Below are positions 50,743 through 59,673 of a stretch of 64,000 bases of DNA, in pieces. The stretch is from positions 1,426,001 to 1,490,000 of the forward strand of contig JAXMBL010000003.1 in the NCBI GenBank assembly GCA_046349915.1. Direction: 5' to 3'. The stretch comes from CAIXSC01 sp046349915. GTDB taxonomy: Bacteria > Planctomycetota > Planctomycetia > Pirellulales > Pirellulaceae. The notes beneath the pieces were generated by a model. The model saw only the letters and a list, made by a program, of their open reading frames with translations, was not told where the DNA came from and made no database searches. The translations under genes and the position numbers were made by a program. Position 1 is the first letter of the stretch. Each line of letters starts with the position of its first letter.

Positions 50743-53700
50743 ATGGTGCGAGGCAGTCGTATGCGCCGGCTAGATCTCCGTGGGCGGATTGGGCAACTGA
50801 AGAGCAGCCTGGTCGTCGCGTGCTCGCTGCTCGCCGCCGGGGTTCTGATCCAGCCAGCGGCTGGCGCCGACGAGCCGATCGAGTTTGAGAAACAGGTCGC
50901 GCCGATCCTGACTCTACGCTGTGTGAAATGTCATGGGGAGGGAAAGATCGAGGCCGGCTTTGATGTGCGGCGTAAATTCACGATCGCGGCGGGAGGCGAC
51001 AGCGGACCGGCGATCGTCGATGGCAAAATCGACGAGAGCCTCTTGTGGCAGAGAATCGCCAAGCATGAAATGCCGCCGCCCGAAGAAGGGCCGTTGGATG
51101 AATCGCAGAAACGCATCATTCGTCGCTGGCTGGAAGGGGGCGCCAAGGTTGCTCGCTTGCCCGAGCTTCCGCTGGATGATGATGCGCCTCCCAGTCGAGT
51201 CACCGCGGAAGACCGTGCTCACTGGTCCTTTAAACCTCCGGCGCGGTTGCCGCTGCCCAGCAATTCTGCCTCGAATCGTTGGCGAACACCGGTCGACGCG
51301 TGGATTCATCAGGGGCTGACGCAACAGTCGCTCGACTTTAACCCGGACGCCGATCGACGCCAGTTGTTGCGTCGTCTCGCTTTCGACTTATGGGGCGTGC
51401 CTCCCACTTGGGAACAGTGGGAAGAGTTCCGCGATGATGCGGGGCCGGATGCTTGTGAGCGGCTGGTCGATCGCATGCTAGCTTCGCCGAAATACGGCGA
51501 GCGGTGGGGCCGGCGCTGGCTGGATGTGGCCGGTTACGCCGACTCGGATGGCTATTTGGCGGCTGATCGAGTGCGTCCCGAGGCGTGGCGATATCGGGAC
51601 TACGTGATCGACGCCCACAACGCGGATTTGCCTTACGACCAGTTCATACGCGAGCAACTGGCGGGGGACGAAATTAGTCCGTGGCGACAAGCCGAGGAAC
51701 TCACGCCCGAGATGACTCGTCAACTGGTGGCGACCGGCTTTTTACGCACGGCGAGCGATCCCACGTATCCCGGCTACACCGAACCGAACGAAATTCATCA
51801 GGTGTTGAGCGATACGATGCAAATCGTGGGCTCGTCGTTCCTGGGGCTGACGGTTCAATGCGCCCGTTGTCATGCGCACAAGTTCGATCCGTTCTCGCAA
51901 CGTGACTACTATGCCTTGCAAGCAGTCTTTCTTCCCGCGTTTGATCCGGCTCGCTGGCAACCCTCCGAGGTGCGTGGAATTCCGTGGGCCACGGAACCAC
52001 AGCAAGCACGCATCGCTCAGCAGAACCAGCGGATCGACGAACAAGTGGCGAAGGGCAAGCAGGCTGAAGCCGAGCTCATGACCCGTTATCGACAGCGTCG
52101 CTGGGAGGAACTGCTCGCAGGATTGGGACAGCCGCTTGTCGATACCTTCTCGACGGATCAAATCGATCACGCTTGGATGATCGAATTGGCGGGAACGGCC
52201 AAGAGCTGGAACACCGCGGGCGAGAATGGTGAACTGGCGATTCGTGCGATCGACGGTGGAAAAGGTTACGCGCTGGCGCGCTTGCGACGGCCTGTGTTGT
52301 TGGCAGGCGAGTTTAGCGCGAGGCTGGTGTTTCGCTGGCACTCGATGGACAGCGAGCCGAAAACCAACAAGGCCATGCAAAGGGTGCTGTTGCAGTTGCG
52401 GGACGCGAAAGGCCTCCTCGTGGGAGTCGCCGGGTACATTGACGAAAACAATACGGCACGCGGCAGCCCGATCTTGGGAGCGGCGACCGCCGCCGAGCCG
52501 ATCGGCGACGATCTCGTGGCTCATTACGTCAAGAAGCACGGACAAGCGGTCCCCCCAAGTGCTCGAGCTCGAAGCTTGGCTGCAAGCGGTAGGGCGATCG
52601 TCACTCTAACGCGAGACGCCGGAGGTAAGTTGACGGCGACTTACGAGGATGGCCAGGTTCGCGAATCGGCGACGTGGGACAATGCTACGCAAGTCACTTC
52701 CATCGAAGTCGAATTACGTCGTTACGTCTTGAATGGAGAAGCGTCGTTCGAGGGGCTTTGGTTGGATGAATTTGAGGCGACTCCTGGGCCGTCCAGCATG
52801 TTGTCGCCCGCAGTGCGCGAATCTCTGGCGGCCGCGCTTGCCACGGACGACGCCAAGCAAACCGCCGAGCAGAAGAAACTAATCCAGGAGACCGTGGCGA
52901 AGCACGCTCCCACGGAAGCCGATTTGTCTCAATGTTTTCCAGAATTCGCCGACGAGATTCAGCGGATCCGCAAAACGGTTCAAGAAGAACAGTCGCGTAA
53001 GCAAACGGTCGTCAAGATTCGCGGGGTCACGGATTTAGAGGGACCCGCGCCGCCGGGACGAATCCTCCGTCGAGGCGATTACGATAAGCCTGGGGCGACA
53101 TTGGCCGCGAGGGTGCCCGAGGTCTTGTCGAATGCGGGAGGCGAACTTCCCACGATCCCTGGTTACAAGACAACTGGCCGGCGTTTGGCGCTCGCTCAGT
53201 GGCTGGCCGATCCGCGGCATCCGTTGACGGCGCGCGTCCAAGTGAATCGTGTATGGCAGGGGCACTTTGGGCGTCCCCTGGTCGCGACGCCCGCGAACTT
53301 TGGTCGGTCAGGCGCGAAGCCTTCGCATCCCGAACTATTGGATTGGCTGGCTACGGAATTGCCTCGCGCTGATTGGAGTCTCAAGTCGCTGCATCGGCTG
53401 TTGGTTACCTCGACCGTCTTTCGGCAGAGCTCGGAGTACACCGATGAGCAGCGTCGTCGCGATCCCGAGAATCGACTTTGGGGCGCTTGGACGCCCAAGC
53501 GACACGACGGCGAGACGTTGCGGGATAGTGTCCTGGCGGTGTCGGGAAAAATGAATGGAAGCTTGGGCGGCAAACCCTCGCCGGTTCTCGCCCAAGGGGA
53601 TGGCTCGGTTTTGACGGCGGACGACGCGGCCGGCAATCGCCGCAGCATTTACCTGATGGTGCGTCGTAGCCAGCACCTGACGATGTTGGACTTGTTCGAC

Positions 53701-54057
53701 ACCCCTTTGATGGAAGTGAATTGCACCGAGCGGAACACCTCGACGGTTCCACTGCAAGCGCTGGCTCTACTGCATAGCCCTTTCGCGGACCAGAATGCAA
53801 AAGCACTGGGCGAGCGGCTATGGCGGTCTGCTGCGGATGACGTGGGGCGAGTTCAATGGGCCGTGCGCTGGGTCTACACTCGCGAGCCCACGAGTGGGGA
53901 AAGCCAGGATTTGTTGGCATTTGTCGATCAGACTCGTGCTGCCTTCCTGCAATCGCTTGGCGGTGCAACGCCAGAACAGATCGAGCGGGCCTCGCGAGCG
54001 GCCTGGGAACAACTCGCTTTAGTGCTCATGAACGAAAACGAGTTTCTGTATGAGTGA
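50743..54057 (+). CDS. PSD1/DUF1549/DUF1553 protein with beta-sandwich insert
   Basis: An exported protein of 1,104 residues, about 240 longer than the paralogue at 31426. A signal peptide (about 15-42) precedes the cytochrome c-like motif C60VKCH64. DUF1549 follows (about 177-390, RRLAFDLWGVPPTWEQW, WLDVAGYADSDG). An insert of roughly 215 residues (467-683) looks like a beta-sandwich carbohydrate-binding or LamG-like domain (FSARLVFRWHSMDSEPKTN; YEDGQVRESATWDN). DUF1553 follows (about 808-1085, HPLTARVQVNRVWQGHFGRPLVATPANFGRSG). ATG 50743 is used; the ribosome site is weak. It overlaps the following DUF1501 gene by 8 bases, so both are made together. Confidence 0.93.
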   Translation: MVRGSRMRRLDLRGRIGQLKSSLVVACSLLAAGVLIQPAAGADEPIEFEKQVAPILTLRCVKCHGEGKIEAGFDVRRKFTIAAGGDSGPAIVDGKIDESLLWQRIAKHEMPPPEEGPLDESQKRIIRRWLEGGAKVARLPELPLDDDAPPSRVTAEDRAHWSFKPPARLPLPSNSASNRWRTPVDAWIHQGLTQQSLDFNPDADRRQLLRRLAFDLWGVPPTWEQWEEFRDDAGPDACERLVDRMLASPKYGERWGRRWLDVAGYADSDGYLAADRVRPEAWRYRDYVIDAHNADLPYDQFIREQLAGDEISPWRQAEELTPEMTRQLVATGFLRTASDPTYPGYTEPNEIHQVLSDTMQIVGSSFLGLTVQCARCHAHKFDPFSQRDYYALQAVFLPAFDPARWQPSEVRGIPWATEPQQARIAQQNQRIDEQVAKGKQAEAELMTRYRQRRWEELLAGLGQPLVDTFSTDQIDHAWMIELAGTAKSWNTAGENGELAIRAIDGGKGYALARLRRPVLLAGEFSARLVFRWHSMDSEPKTNKAMQRVLLQLRDAKGLLVGVAGYIDENNTARGSPILGAATAAEPIGDDLVAHYVKKHGQAVPPSARARSLAASGRAIVTLTRDAGGKLTATYEDGQVRESATWDNATQVTSIEVELRRYVLNGEASFEGLWLDEFEATPGPSSMLSPAVRESLAAALATDDAKQTAEQKKLIQETVAKHAPTEADLSQCFPEFADEIQRIRKTVQEEQSRKQTVVKIRGVTDLEGPAPPGRILRRGDYDKPGATLAARVPEVLSNAGGELPTIPGYKTTGRRLALAQWLADPRHPLTARVQVNRVWQGHFGRPLVATPANFGRSGAKPSHPELLDWLATELPRADWSLKSLHRLLVTSTVFRQSSEYTDEQRRRDPENRLWGAWTPKRHDGETLRDSVLAVSGKMNGSLGGKPSPVLAQGDGSVLTADDAAGNRRSIYLMVRRSQHLTMLDLFDTPLMEVNCTERNTSTVPLQALALLHSPFADQNAKALGERLWRSAADDVGRVQWAVRWVYTREPTSGESQDLLAFVDQTRAAFLQSLGGATPEQIERASRAAWEQLALVLMNENEFLYE

Positions 54058-55498
54058 GGCAGAGATGACGCCTATAACCGAAACAACTCGACGATTGGCG
54101 GATTTGCTGCTCGATCGTCGCGCGCTCCTGTCACGCGTGGGAAGCGGGATGGCTGGCATCGCTTTGGGCGCCTTACTGGCCGAAGAGAGTCGCGGCGACT
54201 CGTCTTCCGATGCAACGCCGCGGAAATGGCATCATCCACCTCGCGCGAAGGCAGTGATACAACTGTTTCAACATGGTGGGCCGAGTCATATGGATCTGCT
54301 TGATCCTAAGCCCGAGTTGAATCGGCGCGACGGACAGCCGATGCCAAAGTACTTCACGGATTTGGTGAAGATCTCCGCGCACGGCAATCTTCTGGGAAGT
54401 CCTTTCAAGTTTCAGAAGGCGGGTCAGTGCGGCGTCGAGTATTCGGAATTGTTGCCACATACCGCTCGGTGCGCCGACGACATTGCCGTCGTTCGCTCGA
54501 TGTACTCGGAGCATAACAACCACGAGCAAGCACTGTGGCATATGCATACGGGGCGTATCGTGTCGGGGCGGCCGACCATGGGCGCCTGGATCAGTTACGC
54601 GCTGGGCGCCGAGACTCGTGATTTGCCAGCCTACGTGGTCTTGCGAAATGACTCGCAATTGCCGGTCGATGGAGCTCGAAACTGGTCGAGTGGATTCTTG
54701 CCGCCCCGGTATCAGGGAGTGCACTTTCGCCATACGGGCACGCCCGTTTTGTATTTGCAGCCGACGACCGCGGCGCCGGAGAGTGTGCAGGCGTTGCGCC
54801 GTGAGTTGTTGAATCGGCGTAACGGCGAGCATTTAGCGGAGCGCCCACGGATTGCCGCCGAGTTGGAAGCGCGGATCGCGAGCTACGAAATGGCGGGGCG
54901 GATGCAATTGCATGCGGGCGATGCGCTGAATCTAGCCGGCGAAACCGCCGAAACGCTCGCCCTGTACGGAGTAGGCGTCGCCCCGACGGATAGCTATGCG
55001 CGTCGCTGTTTGATCGCTCGAAGACTGATCGAACGAGGAGTGAGGGTGGTGCAGCTATTTGTCGAGGGACAGATTTGGGATACCCATGCCAAAAACGCGG
55101 CAGGCACTCGTTCGTGCTGTGAGCAGACGGATAAACCGGTCGCTGCCTTGTTGCAAGACCTCAAGCGTCGCGGACTGCTCGAGTCGACGCTGGTGATGTG
55201 GGGAGGCGAATTTGGGCGGACGCCGGTCAGTCAATCGGGAGATGGACGCGACCACCACAAGCAAGGCTTTAGCTTGTGGCTGGCGGGAGGTGGAATTCGA
55301 GGTGGACAGGCGTATGGCGCAACCGACGAACTCGGTTATCATGCGGTGGAGAATCGTACGATGGTCGCGGATCTCCATGCCACGGTGCTGCACCTGCTAG
55401 GGCTCGACCATCGACGAGTGACTTATCACCAGCATGGACGCGACGAACGATTGACGGACGTCTATGACGCGCATGTGCTGGAGCGATTGCTGGCCTAA
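54050..55498 (+). CDS. DUF1501 protein
   Basis: A 482-residue DUF1501 protein co-encoded with the PSD1 gene at 50743 (8-base overlap). Motifs: KAVIQLFQHGGPSHMDLLDPKPEL, GAWISYALGAETRDLPAYVVL, LPPRYQGVHF, VMWGGEFGRTPVSQ and DGRDHHKQGFSLWLAGGGI. The N-terminus (DRRALLSRVGSGMAGIALGALLAEE) resembles a Tat signal but shows RR followed by ALL rather than the full consensus. The substrate is unknown. Confidence 0.92.
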   Translation: MSEAEMTPITETTRRLADLLLDRRALLSRVGSGMAGIALGALLAEESRGDSSSDATPRKWHHPPRAKAVIQLFQHGGPSHMDLLDPKPELNRRDGQPMPKYFTDLVKISAHGNLLGSPFKFQKAGQCGVEYSELLPHTARCADDIAVVRSMYSEHNNHEQALWHMHTGRIVSGRPTMGAWISYALGAETRDLPAYVVLRNDSQLPVDGARNWSSGFLPPRYQGVHFRHTGTPVLYLQPTTAAPESVQALRRELLNRRNGEHLAERPRIAAELEARIASYEMAGRMQLHAGDALNLAGETAETLALYGVGVAPTDSYARRCLIARRLIERGVRVVQLFVEGQIWDTHAKNAAGTRSCCEQTDKPVAALLQDLKRRGLLESTLVMWGGEFGRTPVSQSGDGRDHHKQGFSLWLAGGGIRGGQAYGATDELGYHAVENRTMVADLHATVLHLLGLDHRRVTYHQHGRDERLTDVYDAHVLERLLA

Positions 55499-55619
55499 GT
55501 GGTGCGTGGCGCGAGCAGGGTGTTCCGTGGGCGGCGACTGGCTCGCGGTGAGTTTGGTTTCTTGCTTCTCTCCTCATCAAATAGAAGCCGATCGCTTGTA
55601 AGCATCGGTCGTATTCTCT

Positions 55620-57422
55620 ATGGCACTCGAACAACTCGGCCCCTATCGGCTCGAACGTATCCTCGGTCAGGGAGGCATGGGAACGGTCTATGCCGGGGTC
55701 GATCAGCGAAATGGGCAAAAGGCGGCGATTAAAGTGCTGTCGACTTTGCTGGGCGATCGGCCCAGCTTGCGCGCCAGATTCGAAGCCGAGATCGAGTCGT
55801 TGAAGAGACTCCGGCATCCTCACATCGTGCAGTTGATGGGGTATGGCGAGCAGGAAGGGCACTTGTTTTATGCCATGGAGTTGGTCGATGGTCGCAGCCT
55901 GCAGGATGAATTGAAAGAAGGGCGTCCGTTCGCGGTGTCCGAAGTGGTGCGGTTTGGCATCGAAGTCGCCGCCGCGCTAAAGCTGGCGCATGACACGGGC
56001 ATCATTCATCGCGACATCAAGCCGGCCAATCTGATGCTGACCCGCGACGGACACGTCAAGCTAACCGACTTTGGCATCGCGAAGCTGTTCGGCAACAGTC
56101 AATTGACGGCGGACGGCGGCGTCGTCGGCACGGTGGACTATATGTCGCCCGAGCAAGCGGACGGCAAACCAGTGACGGCGAAGAGCGATCTCTACAGTGT
56201 GGGCGGCGTCTTGTACGCCTTGATTGCTCGACGCCCCCCTTTCACGGGAAGATCGCTGCCGCAGATCATTCACGCCCTCAAGTTCGACTCGCCCGTTCCT
56301 CTCCGCCGACTAGCCCCCGACGTGCCGGAGGAACTGGAACGCATCGTGCATCAACTGTTGGAGAAGGAGCCACAACAGCGAATCGCCACCGCATTGATCT
56401 TGGGGAACCGACTCAAGGCGCTCGAGCATGCTCTGGCGGCCCCACCCGCGACTTCGGTGGAAGGCGAGTACGATTTGGCCACCGATTCGGGGTTGGCTGC
56501 CGACATTTCTCGCGCGACCGACTTGACGCTCGATCCGGGCGCCAGCGCGTCGATTGCTCCCAATCCCACCAGTGCATTCGACATGACCTGGGACTCGGCG
56601 GGGACCGCGGCGCCGCCTCCCCCCATGGTGGACCGCGGCAGTCCCACGCAAATTGATCCGTTGGATGCCCGACAACAGTCGGCGTCAAGTCGTTTCACCA
56701 CCGTGGCGGAAGACGAACGGAGGCGGCGACGAGAACAGCAAGACGAGCAGCGAGCGGACTGGAGTTTCACCTTGGTGAAGTCCGCCGTGGGAATTGTGGC
56801 AGTTGTCATTTTGGTGGGTGGCGCCTTTCTGCTATCGCGTCCTCCTTCGGCCGATCCGTTGTACAACGCGATCGCCGAAGCCGCGTCGTATGGCGACGCC
56901 GACACCTTGGCTCGCGTGGAGAACAAGATCGATCAGTTCCTGGCGACCTATCCTTCCGACTCGAGAGCTCAAGAAGTTGCGCAGTGGAAGCGGCAATTGC
57001 AGCAATCGCTGGAGCAACGCAAGTTCGACCGACGTTTGCGTCGCCCGGATGACGCCGCGGCGATGAGCGCTGTCGAACGCTTGTACGCCGAAGCGATGCG
57101 AGATGTGGCGTTTCAGCCCGACGAATCACTGGCTCGTCTTAACGCGTTGGTCGATGCGTTTTCAAATCCCGAACCGACCGACGAGCGTCCCCGCAAAACG
57201 TTGGAGCTTGCTCGACATCAAATTGAGCGATTGCAGCCGATCGTCGAGGCTCAACGCGGCGCCGATCGAATGCTCGCTGGCGAACGAATGAAGTGGGCGG
57301 ACGAACAACGCAAGGAAGATCCCGAAGCCGCGGCGAAAGTGTATCGAGCCCTGGAGACGCTGTACGCCAATAAACCGTGGGCCGAGGACATCGTGAAGCA
57401 AGCTCGAGAACGATTACGCTAA
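55620..57422 (+). CDS. Hanks-type Ser/Thr kinase with membrane anchor
   Basis: A 600-residue kinase. Catalytic domain about 9-268: glycine loop GQGGMGTVY (16-24), K38 in AAIKVL, H130-R131-D132 in IIHRDIKPANLM, D150-F-G, and GTVDYMSPEQ. All catalytic residues are present. A Pro/Ala-rich juxtamembrane linker leads to one TM segment (about 391-412, VGIVAVVILVGGAFLLSRP). The outer part of about 185 residues is helical and Arg/Glu-rich, with no PASTA or known sensor domain. It stands alone after the DUF1501 gene, 121 bases away. A tandem palindromic repeat starts directly after its stop codon. Confidence 0.93.
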   Translation: MALEQLGPYRLERILGQGGMGTVYAGVDQRNGQKAAIKVLSTLLGDRPSLRARFEAEIESLKRLRHPHIVQLMGYGEQEGHLFYAMELVDGRSLQDELKEGRPFAVSEVVRFGIEVAAALKLAHDTGIIHRDIKPANLMLTRDGHVKLTDFGIAKLFGNSQLTADGGVVGTVDYMSPEQADGKPVTAKSDLYSVGGVLYALIARRPPFTGRSLPQIIHALKFDSPVPLRRLAPDVPEELERIVHQLLEKEPQQRIATALILGNRLKALEHALAAPPATSVEGEYDLATDSGLAADISRATDLTLDPGASASIAPNPTSAFDMTWDSAGTAAPPPPMVDRGSPTQIDPLDARQQSASSRFTTVAEDERRRRREQQDEQRADWSFTLVKSAVGIVAVVILVGGAFLLSRPPSADPLYNAIAEAASYGDADTLARVENKIDQFLATYPSDSRAQEVAQWKRQLQQSLEQRKFDRRLRRPDDAAAMSAVERLYAEAMRDVAFQPDESLARLNALVDAFSNPEPTDERPRKTLELARHQIERLQPIVEAQRGADRMLAGERMKWADEQRKEDPEAAAKVYRALETLYANKPWAEDIVKQARERLR

Positions 57423-57423
57423 T

Positions 57424-57711
57424 GTACGACGGACTTCTAGTCCGTCGATCCGGTGTGTCGAGTGTCGTTTTCCGAGCGTCAATCGGCCCACGACGCGGTT
57501 CGGCTGGCGGCCAGGGGCGCTTGCTGGCCGCGCGGCTGACCGCTCACGAAGTGAGCGGGCTACCTCCGTACGACGGACTTCTAGTCCGTCGATCCGGTGT
57601 GTCGAGCGTCGTTTTCCGAGCGTCAAACGGCGCACGACGCGGTTGGGCTGGCGCCCAGGGGCGCTCGCTGGCCGCGCGGCTGACCGCTCACGAAGTGAGC
57701 GGGCTACCTCC
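57424..57711. repeat. Two tandem 144-bp palindromic repeat units
   Basis: Units 57424-57567 and 57568-57711, differing at only a few positions, and the first bases of a third unit. Each starts with GTACGACGGACTTCTAGTCCG, contains a GGCCAGGGGCGCTYGCTGGCC stretch and ends with CCGCTCACGAAGTGAGCGGG, so several hairpins can form. It lies immediately after the kinase stop codon and before the convergent cysC, and may act in transcript termination or stability. Confidence 0.93.
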
Positions 57712-57749
57712 GTGCGACCACAGCATCGTTGCGAGTCGGTGTGTCGCGT

Positions 57750-58418
57750 CTAGATCGAGCCCAGTTTTCCCGCTCGCCGTAGATATTCGATCACTTGGTC
57801 GGCTAGTTCATCGGGCGAGTGTTGGGCGGAGGCGAGTGTCAACTGAGGCGACTCGGGGGCTTCGTACGGATCATCAATGCCTGTGAATCCTTTCAGTTCA
57901 CCCGCGCGTGCTTTCTTATAGAGCCCTTTGGGATCGCGCGATTCGCAAACTTCCAGCGGCGCGTCGACAAATACCTCGACGAAATCTCCAGGGCGTCCTC
58001 GCCCTTCGACCTGTCGCCGCACTGCCTCGCGATCTCGACGATAAGGGCTGACGAATGCCGTGAGTGTGATCAGACCCGCCGACGCAAACAATTCGGCGAC
58101 GGCGCCGATGCGGCGAATGTTCTCCTCGCGATCCTCGGCTGAAAATCCCAGCCCGAATCGTTTCGCAAAGGCCTCTCCGTGGGCGGGAGCGAGTAAGGCG
58201 GGGCTGGCGTTGAGACTATGACGCACATTGTCGCCGTCTAGCAGGAACGTATGAGCGCCGATCGCATGCAGTTTTTGGTCGACGCGGTTCGCGACCGTGC
58301 TCTTCCCGCAGCCGCTCAGCCCCGTGAACCAAACCACGCACCCCTGATGACCATGCATGCGCTCGCGGTCTTCTCGCGAGACGCTGTGGGAGTGCCAAGT
58401 GATTTCCGTACGTTCCAC
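57750..58418 (-). CDS. cysC: Adenylylsulfate kinase
   Basis: APS kinase, 222 residues, making PAPS from adenosine phosphosulfate. P-loop GLSGCGKST (33-41), FLLDGDNVRHSLN, NIRRIGAVAELFASAGLITLTAFVSPYRRDRE (with the serine of the phosphoenzyme motif) and KGLYKKARAGELKGFTGIDDPYE are all diagnostic. Length is normal for the single-domain enzyme. It follows the acyl-CoA dehydrogenase-like gene by only 2 bases. No ATP sulfurylase gene is present here. PAPS could serve assimilation or sulfation of polymers. Confidence 0.95.
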   Translation of the reverse strand: MERTEITWHSHSVSREDRERMHGHQGCVVWFTGLSGCGKSTVANRVDQKLHAIGAHTFLLDGDNVRHSLNASPALLAPAHGEAFAKRFGLGFSAEDREENIRRIGAVAELFASAGLITLTAFVSPYRRDREAVRRQVEGRGRPGDFVEVFVDAPLEVCESRDPKGLYKKARAGELKGFTGIDDPYEAPESPQLTLASAQHSPDELADQVIEYLRRAGKLGSI

Positions 58419-58420
58419 GA

Positions 58421-59536
58421 TCAGATTCCTCCTTCAATCCCGGCCCATTCACAGAGATTTTCGGCGAGCACGCCCTGTGGGCAACTCCAAACGAGAAAGA
58501 ACAACGCCTCGCGACACCAACGTCCCGTGGGATGTCCCGCAACATAGCCGGTTCCCTTCGCGGCGGCCAGCGACGATTGTGTGGCTCGCAGCACAAGGCT
58601 ATTGGCCTGGGCTCGCAACTGGTCAGATGAGCAGGCATGACTTCCGGCGGCATTTTGCAGGAGTTGTTGACAGGTCGAGTCCCATTGCTCGCGAAGCGCG
58701 GTGGTCGCTGGCGTTAATTCTCGCCGTCGTAGGGACTCCGTCTCAAGGTACTCGATCGCGGCGTCGGCCAGTCCAAGTGCGAGGGTCGAGGTGGTCAACC
58801 CGCCTGTCCCCGCGCCGCGGCTCGACTGCAGAACCTGCTCGGCCGGGCCGGCCAAGAGCCAATCGCGTGGCGCCTCGACCCCTAAAAACTCGACGGAACC
58901 GGTCTGGCTCGCGTTCAGGGCGACTAAGTCGCAAGGCGGACCGATTCGCACCCCTGCCGTTGTGGTGGGAATCGCGAATAGCAATTGGCGACCGTCGTCG
59001 GCGACGGCGCCTGTGACGAGAGTGCGAGCCGCCGCCGCGCCGGTCACCCAGGGACTGTACCCTTCCAGCCGAAACCCGGTAGGGGTCTCGATAGCGCGTA
59101 GTACGGGTTGAGCGAGGTGTCGACGGCTCGTCGAAAGATGCGAGATGGCGACGGTGGCAAAGTCCGAGCCGTCGATCAGGCCAGGCAGCAGTTGAGCTTT
59201 CAGCGAGTAGTTGTTGGAGTCGACGATCCGAACAACTGCGGCCGTACGTTGTGTGATCACAAACGCAGTCGTTAAGCACGCCTTACTGAGGCGGAGATAG
59301 CCTCGTGCGAGATCTACGTCATGCCAACCAGCGCCTCCAGCCTCCTTCGGCACGAACCAGGCAAACACTCCGCGTTCACCGCACAGTTGTAATTGCGGGC
59401 CAGGCCAGTCGGTGGTCAATTCGAGTGAGGAATGAGCCTGACTGAGTTGACTGCAGAGGTCGCTCAGAGCGGGCGACGCGGGTGTTGCGATCCAGCTGTG
59501 TTGGCGGTTTGTTTTCGATGAAGACGATTCGATCAT
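58421..59536 (-). CDS. Acyl-CoA dehydrogenase-like flavoprotein
   Basis: A 371-residue protein resembling the acyl-CoA dehydrogenase superfamily: helical N-terminus (FAWFVPKEAGGAGW), a beta domain with GFRLEGYSPWVTGAAAARTLVTGA, and a C-terminal helical region. The catalytic glutamate of true acyl-CoA dehydrogenases is not evident, so it could instead be a flavin monooxygenase-like member of the DszC/SfnC branch. Its 2-base spacing to cysC suggests a sulfur-related role, which is inference. A TATAAT-like hexamer lies at 59543-59548 (minus strand), but very close to the start codon. Confidence 0.75.
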   Translation of the reverse strand: MIESSSSKTNRQHSWIATPASPALSDLCSQLSQAHSSLELTTDWPGPQLQLCGERGVFAWFVPKEAGGAGWHDVDLARGYLRLSKACLTTAFVITQRTAAVVRIVDSNNYSLKAQLLPGLIDGSDFATVAISHLSTSRRHLAQPVLRAIETPTGFRLEGYSPWVTGAAAARTLVTGAVADDGRQLLFAIPTTTAGVRIGPPCDLVALNASQTGSVEFLGVEAPRDWLLAGPAEQVLQSSRGAGTGGLTTSTLALGLADAAIEYLETESLRRRELTPATTALREQWDSTCQQLLQNAAGSHACSSDQLRAQANSLVLRATQSSLAAAKGTGYVAGHPTGRWCREALFFLVWSCPQGVLAENLCEWAGIEGGI

Positions 59537-59673
59537 CGCCCGATTATAGCGACCGCTAGGCAGAGGGAGGTTTGGGCCGCTAGATCAGGCTGGGTAGGAC
59601 CGCTAAGATACGTCACCACGATCGTGGATTCTGATTTGGCTCGTGAAGGTCAAGCAAGCGTAAGGAGGCCCGC

